Source of the DNA: [Phormidium] sp. LEGE 05292
GTDB taxonomy: Bacteria; Cyanobacteriota; Cyanobacteriia; Cyanobacteriales; Aerosakkonemataceae
Reading direction: 5' to 3'
DNA: 51,431 nt
NCBI RefSeq assembly: GCF_015207735.1
Contig: NZ_JADEWG010000040.1
Coordinates: 1 to 51,431, forward strand
A model generated the notes under the pieces. The model was not told the DNA's origin. It saw only the letters and a program-made list of their open reading frames with translations, and made no database searches. Positions 36,214 through 45,553 of the stretch are shown piece by piece (the first letter of the stretch is position 1; each line of letters starts with the position of its first letter). A program made the translations under genes and the position numbers.

Positions 36214-37012
36214 AATACTTCCTTGGAATTTACTATTTTCCTAAATAAATTGACGAAAACGTGCAAAGATTGGTTTCATTCTGGTTATTGATTAGGATAA
36301 CTGAGATTTTCCTTTTGTCCACACTATCTACAAGTAGATTATTTGGCGATAGGTGTCACGAGTAAAACAGTATCTTAAAGTAATGTCAATCGTTTTTACC
36401 AAAGCTTCCCTAAAATTTTAAATGTCAGGTTTATTCTAAATTTGCTGAGCTTCCTCTTGAACTTATCTGGTTGGTAAACCAGTAATTTGTCTTTGAGTGG
36501 CAAATAATGTATAATAAACCATTGGCATTCTATCTAGCAGAAGTTACAGGTTGTTTAAAATTTGTGGTACGACCACAAATTGGCTAGATTGACAAAACCA
36601 GGAATGTTGAATTGTTTAAGGTGCAAGTAGCTAGTGATTACAGGTGAATCACTACCATGTTTCTATTTTAACTTCATTTATCAGTCTATCTATACCTTAA
36701 CATTATGTCTTACGGGGGTAGCATCCCTGGAAAGCAAGGTGTACTTACGCACGTAAGTAATTAGAAACAAAGAATTGAAGATATGTTAAAGATAAGGCAT
36801 AAATAGAGTAAAGATTTCATACTTGAGGAGAATGATTAGATTCTCGTAGCCTTTTGAGAATTCTTGTTGTTCAAGATGCAAATGCTAATTGATTTTCGCC
36901 AATATTGTAGAGGGCGACTAGTATACCTGGGATAGCAGTAACATTCGTTACAAAAAGTGTCAAGATTTCCTGCTAATTTTAAGTTCGCTAAGGCCAAGGA
37001 AGGCAAGCATCT
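36214..37012. promoter_or_regulatory. 799-bp divergent non-coding region with palindromes
   Basis: The longest gene-free stretch of the window, upstream of the response regulator. It contains a perfect 10-bp inverted repeat AATTTGTGGT-ACG-ACCACAAATT at 36559-36581 and a perfect 7-bp palindrome ACTTACG-CA-CGTAAGT at 36743-36758. Near the gene, GTTACAAAAAGTGTCAAG (about 36951-36968) resembles two TTACA-type half sites 8-10 bp apart, weakly like the RpaB-binding HLR1 element. I see no coding frame or tRNA. It may include a small RNA or a long 5' leader. Confidence 0.45.
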
Positions 37013-37825
37013 GTGGCATCAGTTAGTGTTCAAATAGTTGAAAGTAATCCGCATCTGCGATCGCTACTTGGCTGGCACTTACAGCAGGTAGGATATCGCG
37101 TCTATCAAGCTGCCAGCCTCTACCAGGCACGAGAAGTTTTTCTTCTACGTCAACCGACGTTAGTAATTCTCGATGCTGAACTTCCCGACGGCGATGGCTT
37201 AGAATTTTGTCGCTGGTTATTGCGCCAGCATCAACCTTACATTCTCATGCTATCCGCACGGAACACAGAAGCCGATATAGTCGCGGGATTAAAAGCAGGC
37301 GCAGATGATTATTTAACAAAACCCTTTGGAATGCAAGAATTTCTCGCCAGAATCGAAGCTTTGATTCGGCGCAATAGAATGAACATCCCCCCAGCGTACC
37401 TAGATTATGGCGACTTAAAAATCGACTTGGTGCAGCGAAGGGTACGTTTCCAAGAAGAGTTAATCGATTTAACACCTCAAGAATTTAGCCTGTTATACGT
37501 TTTGGCACAAGCCGGAGGACTACCATTAAGCCGTTCTGAATTATTAAACAGAGCTTGGCCCGATGCAATAGATAACCCCCGAACTATTGATACTCACGTC
37601 CTTTCCCTGCGGAAAAAACTAGAAACTGACCCCCGCCAACCGAGTATTATTCAGACTATTCGTAATGTTGGCTATCGGTTTAATCCAGAGTTTCTCAATG
37701 GTTACAATTCGCAGCCGGACAACTCCGATCATAATGGAGTAGAGGAACAGCGAAACCGAGGAACAACCGAAAGGGGATTTTCTCAATCTACTGCGGCTAG
37801 TCAACCCCTACCAATTAGTAAGTGA
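37013..37825 (+). CDS. OmpR/PhoB-family response regulator
   Basis: A 270-residue two-component response regulator: receiver domain (1-120) plus winged-helix DNA-binding domain (~130-225). The phosphoacceptor is Asp54 (VILDAELPDGDG), the switch Thr/Ser region is LMLSARN, and the Lys is in LTKPFG. The acidic pocket at residues 9-11 reads VES instead of the usual pair of acidic residues, so Mg2+ binding may be weaker. The DNA-binding helix region is RTIDTHVLSLRKKLETDPRQ, then IRNVGYRF. The start is GTG with AAGGAAGG about 10 nt upstream. A Ser/Asn-rich tail of 40 residues follows. No histidine kinase is adjacent. It resembles a conserved cyanobacterial regulator, but I cannot fix the name. Confidence 0.9.
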   Translation: MASVSVQIVESNPHLRSLLGWHLQQVGYRVYQAASLYQAREVFLLRQPTLVILDAELPDGDGLEFCRWLLRQHQPYILMLSARNTEADIVAGLKAGADDYLTKPFGMQEFLARIEALIRRNRMNIPPAYLDYGDLKIDLVQRRVRFQEELIDLTPQEFSLLYVLAQAGGLPLSRSELLNRAWPDAIDNPRTIDTHVLSLRKKLETDPRQPSIIQTIRNVGYRFNPEFLNGYNSQPDNSDHNGVEEQRNRGTTERGFSQSTAASQPLPISK

Positions 37826-37990
37826 TTGGGGATTGGGGACTGGGGACTGGGAAAGTTCTGAGTTATAGGGATAGGTTTAGCAGTTGAATAAATATGTACT
37901 CATCAGTAGACCCTCCCTTAGAGGGTTTTAAATTAATAAATTTACCCAGTCCCCAATCCCTATTCCCCAGTACCCAGTCCCCAATCCCCA
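37826..37990. repeat. GGGGACT/CCCAGTC short tandem repeats with hairpin
   Basis: TTGGGGACTGGGGACTGGG at about 37832-37850 and the complementary CCCCAATCCC/CCCAGTCC units at about 37945-37990 flank a central hairpin AGACCCTCCCTTAGAGGGTTTTA (GACCCTC against GAGGGTT, around 37910-37931) that ends in a T-rich stretch and may be the terminator. Lies between two convergent genes. Confidence 0.65.
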
Positions 37991-37993
37991 AGC

Positions 37994-38752
37994 TTACCAT
38001 TCCTCTGCTTCTCGCCGTTCCAAGTCAATAAAAGTTTGGCGCAGTTGTTTCCAGTCAACTTTTTCGGAAGCAGTAAACTCGACCAATTTTCCTTGCTGTA
38101 AATGTAAAACCTTGGTAGAAAACTGTTCCGCTAATTCTAATTGGTGATTAACCATGAGAATGGTTGTACCAAATTCTTGGGAAATTTGAGTGAGAACTTG
38201 GATGAGGTAAGATGCACGACCGGAATCTAGTGCTGAAGTTGGCTCATCTAGGAGTAAAATTTTAGGTTGGATGATTAGGGCGCGTGCGATCGCAACCAGT
38301 TGCCTTTGTCCTGCTGAAAGTTGGATTTCCGTGCGATTTTGCCAATCTTCAGGAATATGTAACCTCTCCATCCAATAAATTAGCCGTTCCTTAATCTGCG
38401 TCGCAGAGAAACGCCGCAACACCAAAGGATAACTTATCGCCTCCTGTACCGTCATTCCCAAAAGTTTCGCCTCTTGCAAAACCAAAGTTACTTGCTGACG
38501 CAGTTGGGTAGGTGGTATTTGCCGAATATCCTGATTTTCGAGCAAAATCTTGCCACTACTCGCCTCATTTAAGCGATTTAACAACCTTAATAGCGAAGTT
38601 TTTCCCGCACCAGATGGCCCAACTATAGCAATTTTTTCCCCAGCCAACACCTCAAAAGAGATATCCTGAAGCAAAAAACCCATCCCTACCGTCGCCGCCA
38701 AACTAACTTGGGAAACTTGTAATTGAGGAATATTATTTGGGGATGTACTCAT
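37994..38752 (-). CDS. Orphan ABC transporter ATP-binding protein
   Basis: A 252-residue ABC ATPase with Walker A GPSGAGKTS (45-53), signature LSAGQRQLVAIARAL, Walker B ILLLDEPTSALD, and the switch His in LMVNHQLELAE. The signature has SAGQR rather than SGGQR. The short form and the Q-loop context (VTLVLQEAKLLG) resemble the FetA (YbbL) type of putative iron-export ATPase, but the cognate permease (FetB-like) is not in the window. No membrane protein gene is adjacent except a small PH-like protein upstream. Probable inner-membrane-associated ATPase; substrate unknown. Confidence 0.88.
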   Translation of the reverse strand: MSTSPNNIPQLQVSQVSLAATVGMGFLLQDISFEVLAGEKIAIVGPSGAGKTSLLRLLNRLNEASSGKILLENQDIRQIPPTQLRQQVTLVLQEAKLLGMTVQEAISYPLVLRRFSATQIKERLIYWMERLHIPEDWQNRTEIQLSAGQRQLVAIARALIIQPKILLLDEPTSALDSGRASYLIQVLTQISQEFGTTILMVNHQLELAEQFSTKVLHLQQGKLVEFTASEKVDWKQLRQTFIDLERREAEEW

Positions 38753-38807
38753 AAATAAATCTCTGGCAAAAATCAGTCTTTGAGTTACTTCTGGTTAACT
38801 ATCAACC

Positions 38808-39062
38808 TTACCCCACTTCCTCAGCTACATGATTAACTATCGGATAACTTTGAATTGCCTTTTTCCCATTTTCATCTAAACTTTGATTCCGTTGCTTAAA
38901 CTCATTCAACAACTTATAAAAGCAATCAAAACCATCCTTTTCATCGCGAGTAAATAGCAAAATTATTTTTGCCCAAGAGTTGTTAGTCCGCACATTAAAA
39001 CGTTGTTGTACCCAATTCTGAGTTGAGCCAAAAGTCTGGTAGCAGAATCTTCTGCTGTTATC
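38808..39062 (-). pseudogene. Truncated hypothetical gene (C-terminal fragment)
   Basis: An open frame runs without any ATG from just after the stop codon of the upstream gene to TAA at 38808. It reads RRFCYQTFGSTQNWVQQRFN, then NSWAKIILLFTRDEKDGFDC and FYKLLNEFKQRNQSLDENGK. It looks like real protein (balanced composition, helix pattern), but the only possible starts are a GTG at 38993 in mid-domain or read-through of the upstream TAA, which is in the same frame. I judge it the 3' end of a gene whose beginning was lost. Family not recognised. Confidence 0.45.
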
Positions 39063-39635
39063 TTAACCACCTAGAGAAACAGCCGTCCAGATTGTCCAAC
39101 TATCAGCTAAAAATAGGATCAGCGTAAATACTAACAAAATCAAATACATCCAAGGTTGAGCCAAAGGTCGGACATCTTGGGTATCAATACCCGTCTTCGC
39201 CTCTACCAGTTTGACCATTTTGGCAAATCCTACCACACGCATGGGCAATAAAAACCCTTGACCGGAATTATTCAGGAAATAATAGACTATTCCTCCTTGT
39301 CCGGTGGTACGCATTTTCAATTCTTTAACTTCTGTCCAAGGTAAAGACCAACCTTTGCGGAAAAACTGAGGAAACCATTTTGGGTAAGTGACTTGAATGC
39401 CTTGATTATCCAAAATCACTCTTTCACTTAAAGCACCATAAACTGCAATTGCTCCTAGAGCAATTCCCATCCAAAGTAACACGGGTGGTACAGGTGCATC
39501 GGTCACATGAGCCAAAAACGGAAGAGGAATAGTGAGTGCAATGTACAAACTCAACAAGGTGAAACGAATCAGGGGAGAAATGCGAAAGACGGAAACTTCG
39601 GGTTTTTGATTTGTTTGTGATGTTAGTTGATTCAC
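39063..39635 (-). CDS. Membrane protein with PH-like domain, function unknown
   Basis: A 190-residue protein with two N-terminal transmembrane helices (about 25-70: FTLLSLYIALTIPLPFLAHV, LLWMGIALGAIAVYGAL), a soluble beta-rich central part (RVILDNQGIQVTYPKWFPQF, WSLPWTEVKELKM) that resembles bacterial PH-like modules of photosynthesis-associated membrane proteins, and a C-terminal helix (MYLILLVFTLILFLADSW). I consider it a cyanobacterial conserved unknown. Its stop codon is directly followed, in frame, by the truncated fragment described separately. Confidence 0.7.
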   Translation of the reverse strand: MNQLTSQTNQKPEVSVFRISPLIRFTLLSLYIALTIPLPFLAHVTDAPVPPVLLWMGIALGAIAVYGALSERVILDNQGIQVTYPKWFPQFFRKGWSLPWTEVKELKMRTTGQGGIVYYFLNNSGQGFLLPMRVVGFAKMVKLVEAKTGIDTQDVRPLAQPWMYLILLVFTLILFLADSWTIWTAVSLGG

Positions 39636-39961
39636 AGGATTTGCTGAGATAAGAAAAGTGCGACGCTTTTATTAATAATTTAACCTGAAAATCCAATTAG
39701 CCGATCCAATGATCCCACTTCCTCAGATATGAAATAACCCCAACTAAGTTTGCTATAGTTGGGGCTGAAAATCCAATGTTTCTGTTAACAGAAATTGACA
39801 CCCATCAATCAATGTTTTCCTGTGATGTAGATGCAAGTAGATGCACAATTTTAATAATTTTTTCTCAGCATCGAAGCTGTTGCCTTTATTAGAAACGTCT
39901 AATAGATACCAGGGTAATTTTTCCCCTTTTACTTCAATTATGCTTTTTGGCTGACCAGCTT
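39636..39961. other. 326-bp intergenic region with two palindromes
   Basis: Holds a hairpin with perfect 9-bp arms CCCCAACTA / TAGTTGGGG at 39738-39764 and a perfect 16-bp palindrome TTTCTGTTAACAGAAA at 39779-39794, 14 bp apart. A further repeated word GATGTAGATGCAAGTAGATGC follows. The hairpin may terminate the 89-aa gene on the minus strand. No coding frame is convincing. Confidence 0.5.
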
Positions 39962-40231
39962 TTAAGCAACTACCTGATCCCAGTTTTCAATCACGCAGAC
40001 TCGTACCCTCGCGTGGCTGAGTAAGCGTTGGATGAGATGAAGTGGCATAGTACTTATTTTATAGTTCTGCTGTGGTACTTGGTGAAGTTGACACATTTGC
40101 TCAAAATAGCGACTAGCATCAGTTTGTTTTAAGAATACTAAGGCGTAATTACCTTGCCGCGATTTCTCGATGACAGGTGAACCTTTTACTCCTACCACAA
40201 AAAAACCCGAAATTACCGGAGAGTAAGACAT
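39962..40231 (-). CDS. Small hypothetical protein (89 aa)
   Basis: An 89-residue soluble protein with no recognised domain. It begins MSYSPVISGFFVVGVKGSPV, followed by a strand-helix pattern (NYALVFLKQTDASRYFEQMC, LHLIQRLLSHARVRVCVIEN). Codon use fits the neighbours and the frame is closed by clean start and stop codons. The alternation of strands and helices suggests a compact alpha/beta fold. It is upstream of the PH-like membrane gene on the same strand but separated by hairpins. Confidence 0.6.
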   Translation of the reverse strand: MSYSPVISGFFVVGVKGSPVIEKSRQGNYALVFLKQTDASRYFEQMCQLHQVPQQNYKISTMPLHLIQRLLSHARVRVCVIENWDQVVA

Positions 40232-40374
40232 CTTTGCACGCCTGAAAGTTTTCCCTACTTTTATTTCAGTATATTCACTGAAAAAATAGTATGACGTAAA
40301 TATATCTGTAGATAGATATGCAAAGTTGTTCCCGTGTATACACTTACGTATTTTTTCGGAGGGCTCGACAGGTG

Positions 40375-40812
40375 CTAGGGCAAATACTTCTGTACAACAC
40401 TCCAGCCAGTCAGGGTAACTAACAGGAATCCGACCAATAGCACGATATTAGTACCAATGTGAAGATATCTGATCCAAGGTCTGCGGGGGCTGATTTGAGT
40501 AGCACTCCCAGCTGAAAGTAAAACTAAGGCTACGACTCCTAAGCCAATTGGTAAGTGTGGAGAATGGCCTAAACTGCCGTAGTGACCCAAGGTGCCGATA
40601 ATGCCGATCGCTAACAATAGTAATACCAAAGCGACCATTAAACCACCAATCAGGTAATGAAATGGTCGCAGCCAATTAGGGCGCTGTTGCCTGAATAAAC
40701 GAGCATAATACATCCAAACTCCGGTCATCCCTAGCAGCAAATAAGCTCCTAAAGACAATCCCATTGACCAAGCGGCGATTTTCCACAACCAAATAAAATC
40801 GGGTAAATTCAA
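40375..40812 (-). CDS. DUF4079 family membrane protein
   Basis: A 145-residue protein with four transmembrane helices (about 10-33, 48-72, 85-102, 115-138). It contains His residues in or near helices (RPFHYLIGG, LGHYGSLGHSPHLPIG, IRYLHIGTN), a pattern reminiscent of cytochrome b561-like heme-binding membrane proteins, and matches DUF4079, found in cyanobacteria and plastid relatives. A role in thylakoid or plasma-membrane redox is possible but not shown. It is transcribed alone, with 177 bp to the next upstream gene. Confidence 0.85.
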   Translation of the reverse strand: MNLPDFIWLWKIAAWSMGLSLGAYLLLGMTGVWMYYARLFRQQRPNWLRPFHYLIGGLMVALVLLLLAIGIIGTLGHYGSLGHSPHLPIGLGVVALVLLSAGSATQISPRRPWIRYLHIGTNIVLLVGFLLVTLTGWSVVQKYLP

Positions 40813-40989
40813 GGTAAAAAACCAAAATTGGATACAGTAGAAAGGTTGCGCTCTTCAGTATTTTTACATAATGTCGAGCTTGTTTAGCATTCCCAGTATT
40901 AATTATGGCGTTTACCTTGATTAACTAAAGTGTTATCGAAAAGAAATTTTTATCTAGAGTTAGGTAAAGCACAAGAATTTAAAACTTTA

Positions 40990-41337
40990 TTACCTCTGGA
41001 GGTTTACTAATTCCTTCTGAGCACTTTCAGTAGTAGCAACTTCTCCCATTTCTGCATCTTCATCTTCTGAATCATTTAGTTCCATATCGATTCGGAGAGT
41101 TATGCAAGGTATTTTATCTGACAAAATTGCGCTAGCTATCATACCCGTATGAACCTCAAGTAAACCTTGTGGCATAGATTCAAAGACTAGTCTTTGTCCG
41201 GGAAAAACTACTCGTTCAAAGTGCCAATTTGGGATGTTGCTAATCCGTACAACTTGTATTTTACTAGTTGCATTCACATAGCAACAAACGATACCATTTT
41301 GGTAATTAGATGGTAGGGGATCAAGAATTTGAGCCAT
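40990..41337 (-). CDS. DUF1830 family protein
   Basis: A 115-residue protein of the cyanobacterial DUF1830 family: MAQILDPLPSNYQNGIVCCY, NATSKIQVVRISNIPNWHFE, RVVFPGQRLVFESMPQGLLE are the conserved core. A variable acidic tail follows (ELNDSEDEDAEMGEVATTES). It is soluble and small. Function unknown; family members are widespread in cyanobacteria. Two adjacent Cys (18-19) may be functional. Confidence 0.88.
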   Translation of the reverse strand: MAQILDPLPSNYQNGIVCCYVNATSKIQVVRISNIPNWHFERVVFPGQRLVFESMPQGLLEVHTGMIASAILSDKIPCITLRIDMELNDSEDEDAEMGEVATTESAQKELVNLQR

Positions 41338-41794
41338 AGGTAATGCGGAGATTTGTCAGAAAATGGGTTACATTACCAAGCTTAACACTTGCGATCCCAA
41401 TAATTTGTAAATCCGACTACCAACCCCATTAATTCCGTAAATTTTTACTTTAAATATGCTTTAAATCTCTCCATTGGTATAGTTGGAGAAATATTATTTT
41501 TGTAATTGTATTCTTTATTGCTATTTGTTTTATTTATTATTGCTAGTTATTCTTAAAATAAGCTTAAATTATAGCACAAGAACTTGAATGGATGAGAAAT
41601 CGCCTAGCAAAACCAGCCGATCGGGAAGTTAGGGTAGCAAAAATCTCAGATGAATGGCTGAATTATGAGTGTAACCAATGCTATCGTAAAGTTATGTAAA
41701 AATAATAGCATTTATATTAAGATAGCCCTGAGCTCCTGTGCAAATTTCTTGCTTAGGAAAGCCAGAGAAATCCTTAACTAGAGAGAGTCGCAGG
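41338..41794. other. 457-bp divergent intergenic region with a possible gene remnant
   Basis: The region upstream of the radical SAM gene. On the plus strand, 41571-41699 is open (42 codons before TAA) and reads IAQELEWMRNRLAKPADREV, then AKISDEWLNYECNQCYRKV. It has protein-like composition and a C-x2-C, but it begins after an in-frame stop and its only ATG leaves 35 residues. It may be the tail of a vanished gene. The rest is AT-rich and without features. Confidence 0.35.
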
Positions 41795-43363
41795 ATGGAA
41801 ACTCGTATACTCTATGTTCGTCTCCCATGTAATCCCATATTTCCCATTGGGGTTGTCTATTTAGCGGATCATGTCCAAAAGCTGTTTCCCGCAGTGGAGC
41901 AGCGGATATTCGATTTAGGAACTGTACCACCTTTAGATTTTGGTTCGGCGTTGGATGCTTGTGTCGATGAGTTTCAACCTAACTTGCTGGTGTTCTCTTG
42001 GCGCGACATTCAAATTTACGCGCCTGTGGGAGGTAGAGGGGGAAATCCATTACAAAACGCCTTTGAGTTTTACTATGCGAAAAATCCCCTAATTAAATTA
42101 CGGGGGGCGCTGGGTGGGTTGCGGGTAACAACAGCGTATTACACTGAACTGTGGCGCAACTTGGGTTTAATTAAGCGGGGATTGAGACGGGCGCAGAGGT
42201 ATAATGCGGGTGCGCGATCGATCGTTGGCGGCGGTGCAGTCAGTGTATTTTACGAACAGTTAGGAAAAAGCTTACCCAAAGGAACGATCGTTTCTGTGGG
42301 AGAAGGGGAAGCACTGTTAGAAAAGCTGTTGCGCGGACAAGATATTCGCAATGAAAAGTGTTACGTTGTGGGAGAAAACGCACCACGCGAAAAGCTGATT
42401 CACGAAGCACCAGCTAACATTGAAAAAACGGCTTGCAATTACGATTACATCGAAAAAATTTGGCCGGAATTTCCATATTATCTGCAAGACAAAGACTTTT
42501 ACATTGGCGTACAAACCAAGCGAGGTTGTCCGCATAATTGCTGCTATTGCGTTTACACAGTAATTGAAGGTAAACAAGTCCGCATTAATCCAGCGGATGA
42601 AGTAGTAGCAGAAATGCGCCAATTGTACGATCGAGGAATTCGCAATTTCTGGTTTACTGATGCTCAGTTTATCCCCGCCCGGAAATTTATCGACGATGCC
42701 ATTGAATTATTACAAAAAATCGTCGATTCTGGCATGAAAGATATCCATTGGGCAGCATACATCAGAGCCGACAATTTGACACCCGAATTGTGTGACTTGA
42801 TGGTAAAAACCGGAATGAACTACTTTGAAATAGGCATTACCAGTGGTTCTCAAGAACTAGTGCGAAAAATGCGAATGGGCTATAATCTTCGTACAGTTTT
42901 ACAAAACTGTCGAGACTTAAAAGCCGCTGGATTTAATGACCTAGTTTCAGTAAACTATTCCTTTAACGTCATTGACGAAACCCCAGAAACAATTCGCCAA
43001 ACGATCGCTTACCATCGGGAACTAGAGCGAATTTTTGGCGAAGAAAAAGTCGAACCAGCCATATTTTTTATTGGGTTACAACCCCATACCCATTTAGAAG
43101 AATATGCCTTCAAAAATGATATCCTCAAACCAGGATACGATCCCATGAGTTTAATGCCTTGGACAGCAAAAAAACTCCTGTGGAATCCCGAACCACTAGG
43201 TTCATTCTTTGGCGAAGTTTGCTTACAAGCATGGCGACAAAACCCCGATGATTTTGGGCGAGAAGTCATGCGAATTTTAGAACAAAAACTCGGTTGCGCC
43301 GAATTAGAAAAAGCACTTAACGCGCCAATAGAACGCACCGAAAAACAACTAGTCAAAGTCTAA
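41795..43363 (+). CDS. Photosystem II high-light acclimation radical SAM protein
   Basis: A 522-residue B12-binding-type radical SAM enzyme. The N-terminal ~200 residues form the cobalamin-binding-like Rossmann region (LVFSWRDIQIYAPVGGRGGN, IVGGGAVSVFYEQLG, VSVGEGEALLEKLL). The SAM/[4Fe-4S] motif is Cys245-x3-Cys249-x2-Cys252 (GCPHNCCYCVY). The rest follows the partial TIM-barrel pattern (RNFWFTDAQFIPARKFIDDA, YFEIGITSGSQELVRKMR). I recognise the cyanobacterial family annotated as photosystem II high-light acclimation radical SAM; the reaction is unknown to me. The start METRILYVRLP is chosen over a 19-codon extension because it has AGGATGG context (GCAGG upstream) and begins the conserved fold. 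Confidence 0.88.
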   Translation: METRILYVRLPCNPIFPIGVVYLADHVQKLFPAVEQRIFDLGTVPPLDFGSALDACVDEFQPNLLVFSWRDIQIYAPVGGRGGNPLQNAFEFYYAKNPLIKLRGALGGLRVTTAYYTELWRNLGLIKRGLRRAQRYNAGARSIVGGGAVSVFYEQLGKSLPKGTIVSVGEGEALLEKLLRGQDIRNEKCYVVGENAPREKLIHEAPANIEKTACNYDYIEKIWPEFPYYLQDKDFYIGVQTKRGCPHNCCYCVYTVIEGKQVRINPADEVVAEMRQLYDRGIRNFWFTDAQFIPARKFIDDAIELLQKIVDSGMKDIHWAAYIRADNLTPELCDLMVKTGMNYFEIGITSGSQELVRKMRMGYNLRTVLQNCRDLKAAGFNDLVSVNYSFNVIDETPETIRQTIAYHRELERIFGEEKVEPAIFFIGLQPHTHLEEYAFKNDILKPGYDPMSLMPWTAKKLLWNPEPLGSFFGEVCLQAWRQNPDDFGREVMRILEQKLGCAELEKALNAPIERTEKQLVKV

Positions 43364-43372
43364 TAAAATCAA

Positions 43373-43398
43373 GTAAGGTGGGCATTCTCTCACCTTAC
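43373..43398 (+). terminator. Hairpin after the radical SAM gene
   Basis: GTAAGGTG / CACCTTAC form a perfect 8-bp stem with a 10-nt loop ten bases after the stop codon. No T-run follows, so terminator strength is uncertain. A TTTGCGTTCTTTGCGGTTT repeat of the family seen at 30648-30758 follows at about 43430-43449, upstream of the next gene. Confidence 0.5.
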
Positions 43399-43463
43399 CT
43401 CCAAAAACTCTCTCTAATCTTCTTCGCGCTCTTTGCGTTCTTTGCGGTTTAATAAACAAAACC

Positions 43464-44834
43464 ATGCTACAAGGCTCAATTCTGCAAAAACTAGCCGATG
43501 CCCACAAATCCAGCCCCAGACCGCTGCGATTTGGAGTCTACTACAAAAACACGCTGGTTGGCCTCTGCCACGCCCTAGAAGACAGCATTTTAACCTCGAA
43601 TACCTCCCCCCTCATGATTACCGCCTTTCAAAGGGGAAAATGGTATCTTCAAGAAGCAGACAGATATGCTGATATAGCCAAAAAATCGCGGCAAATTGTC
43701 ATTATGGCAGCACCGGACTCTGGTTTTGCCGAACATCCAACCAGCCAGATGCCGAATGTAGCTTTGGTGAATTTAGAAGCGATCGATCCCGTAGCCCAAG
43801 AATGGCATTTAATGATCCTATCGCCAAGCTACACAGCGATGGTACTTTGTCAAGAATTATCTCCTCAAGATTATGGCGCAAAAGGACTACCAGAGGAAGA
43901 TCGAGAACGGAAATTTTACGGGTTTTGGACATTTGAACCTGGGTTAGTATTAGAAACTGTGGAATTAGCGATCGCGCACATCGCCAAATCCAACCCAGAA
44001 TTAGAGCAAAAATTAACCGCCCAAGTTCAAGAGATCACCGATCTAGCTGCTAACGCTCAACAAGATAATTTAGGAGAAATTGTTTCTCGCGTTGTTGATT
44101 ATTTACAACATAGTCAACAAGATTTAAGCGCCGAACAATTACAAACTTCTCATCATGAAGAATTAGATATAAACTTAGTTTCCAACGAATTGCAAGCCTT
44201 TGTGCGGATGGCGCAATTAATGGAATTAGCCAATACTGGAAACCCAATGGCAACAGCGGAAATAGCCGCTTTAGCTGAAGTCATGGGGCAACTTTTAGAC
44301 CTTCCAGCGTGGCAAATTAAACGGTTAAGATTAGCTGGATTATTGCATGGTTTAGTACCTTTAGGAGTAACAACAGTTACAGGTTTAGATGAAGCGCCTT
44401 GTTGTCATTTAGAACCTAGTGTACAAGCTTTACGAGCGATGCCACGATTGCAAGCGATCGCACATATACTAACCCATCAAACCGAATGGTGGAACGGCAA
44501 AGGTTATCCCGGTGGTTTCGCTTATGATGCCATACCACTAGAATCGCGGATTTTGGGATTAATAATTAACTTTGAACAACGAGTAAATCAACTCTTAAAA
44601 GATACAGAAAACTTGAGTAAAGAAGAAGCTTTAAGTAAAGCTTTAGTAGAATTTCAAGCCCAAGCTAATGAACGTTGGGACCCAAAACTAGTAGAAACAT
44701 TGAGTTTATTAGTCATGGGTTTACAACAGGGATTAGACTTGCAAGTTATCCCACCAAGAGTCACAACTGGAATGTGGTTACTCGATCCAGAATTTGCCAA
44801 TGAAGTACAAACAATTTTACAACCTAACAGTTAA
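43464..44834 (+). CDS. DICT sensory domain plus degenerate HD-GYP-like protein
   Basis: A 456-residue signalling protein. Residues ~1-165 match the DICT domain ([40 protein letters not shown]), a sensory module of cyanobacterial signalling proteins. The C-terminal half (230-440) is an HD-GYP-like domain. The GYP part is intact ([20 protein letters not shown], about 340-358), but the first metal motif reads LLHGLV (about 293-298) where LLHDIG is expected, so the HD Asp is missing. It may therefore bind but not cleave cyclic-di-GMP; that is inference. It is followed 8 bp later by a pentapeptide-repeat gene, probably in one operon. Confidence 0.8.
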   Translation: MLQGSILQKLADAHKSSPRPLRFGVYYKNTLVGLCHALEDSILTSNTSPLMITAFQRGKWYLQEADRYADIAKKSRQIVIMAAPDSGFAEHPTSQMPNVALVNLEAIDPVAQEWHLMILSPSYTAMVLCQELSPQDYGAKGLPEEDRERKFYGFWTFEPGLVLETVELAIAHIAKSNPELEQKLTAQVQEITDLAANAQQDNLGEIVSRVVDYLQHSQQDLSAEQLQTSHHEELDINLVSNELQAFVRMAQLMELANTGNPMATAEIAALAEVMGQLLDLPAWQIKRLRLAGLLHGLVPLGVTTVTGLDEAPCCHLEPSVQALRAMPRLQAIAHILTHQTEWWNGKGYPGGFAYDAIPLESRILGLIINFEQRVNQLLKDTENLSKEEALSKALVEFQAQANERWDPKLVETLSLLVMGLQQGLDLQVIPPRVTTGMWLLDPEFANEVQTILQPNS

Positions 44835-44842
44835 TTAAATTC

Positions 44843-45547
44843 ATGGATATTGCAGCTGTTCGCGCCGGAAAAGTTAAACAACTGCCAGGAGCAAACTTAG
44901 AAGACGAAGACCTTTCTGGCAGCAATTTAAGAGGAGTTAATCTTGCTGGTGCTAATTTAGTTGGTGCTAATTTAAGCGGTGCTAAACTAGAAGGCGCAAA
45001 ATTAGAAGGCGCAAACTTATTAAGCGCCCAATTAATCGCAGCAGATTTAAGAGCAACTCTGTTAGGTGCCAACTTAATGCAAGCAGATTTAACTGGTGCT
45101 GACTTGCGGGGAAGTAACCTCAGAGGCGCAAATTTAATGGGAGCAAAATTAACCCAATCATCGTTTGCAGGTGCTTTTTTAAGCGGTGCAAATTTGATGA
45201 GTGTAAATTTAAAAGGAGTAGATTTACGCGCCGCAGACTTGCGCGGAGTTAACCTTAGTGGTGCGAATTTACAAGGGGCTAATTTGAGTCAAGCAGATTT
45301 ACAAGGAGCGATTTTAAGTAATGCGAATTTGGAAGAAGCAGACTTACGAGGAGCAAATTTAACCGGGGCAAATTTAACCGGGGCAAATTTACTTTGTGCT
45401 GAATTAGAAGATGCTAATTTACACGCAGTTAGTTTAGTCGGAGTTTGCTTAGTTGGTACTTCTTTAGAAGCAGTAACACCGCCACCGCAGGAAATAAAAA
45501 TACCTTTGAAAATAGCAGAAATTGAGCATAGTAAAATCGAAGAGTAG
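44843..45547 (+). CDS. Pentapeptide-repeat protein
   Basis: A 234-residue protein with an N-terminal [20 protein letters not shown] and about 36 consecutive A(D/N)LXX pentapeptides (NLSGA, NLVGA, DLRGS type) up to residue ~205, predicting a right-handed beta-helix. The last ~25 residues are non-repetitive. No signal peptide. It directly follows the DICT/HD-GYP-like gene (8 bp), so the two probably act together or are co-expressed. A GATCCCC hairpin follows its stop. Function of the family is mostly unknown. Confidence 0.9.
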   Translation: MDIAAVRAGKVKQLPGANLEDEDLSGSNLRGVNLAGANLVGANLSGAKLEGAKLEGANLLSAQLIAADLRATLLGANLMQADLTGADLRGSNLRGANLMGAKLTQSSFAGAFLSGANLMSVNLKGVDLRAADLRGVNLSGANLQGANLSQADLQGAILSNANLEEADLRGANLTGANLTGANLLCAELEDANLHAVSLVGVCLVGTSLEAVTPPPQEIKIPLKIAEIEHSKIEE

Positions 45548-45553
45548 ACTTTG

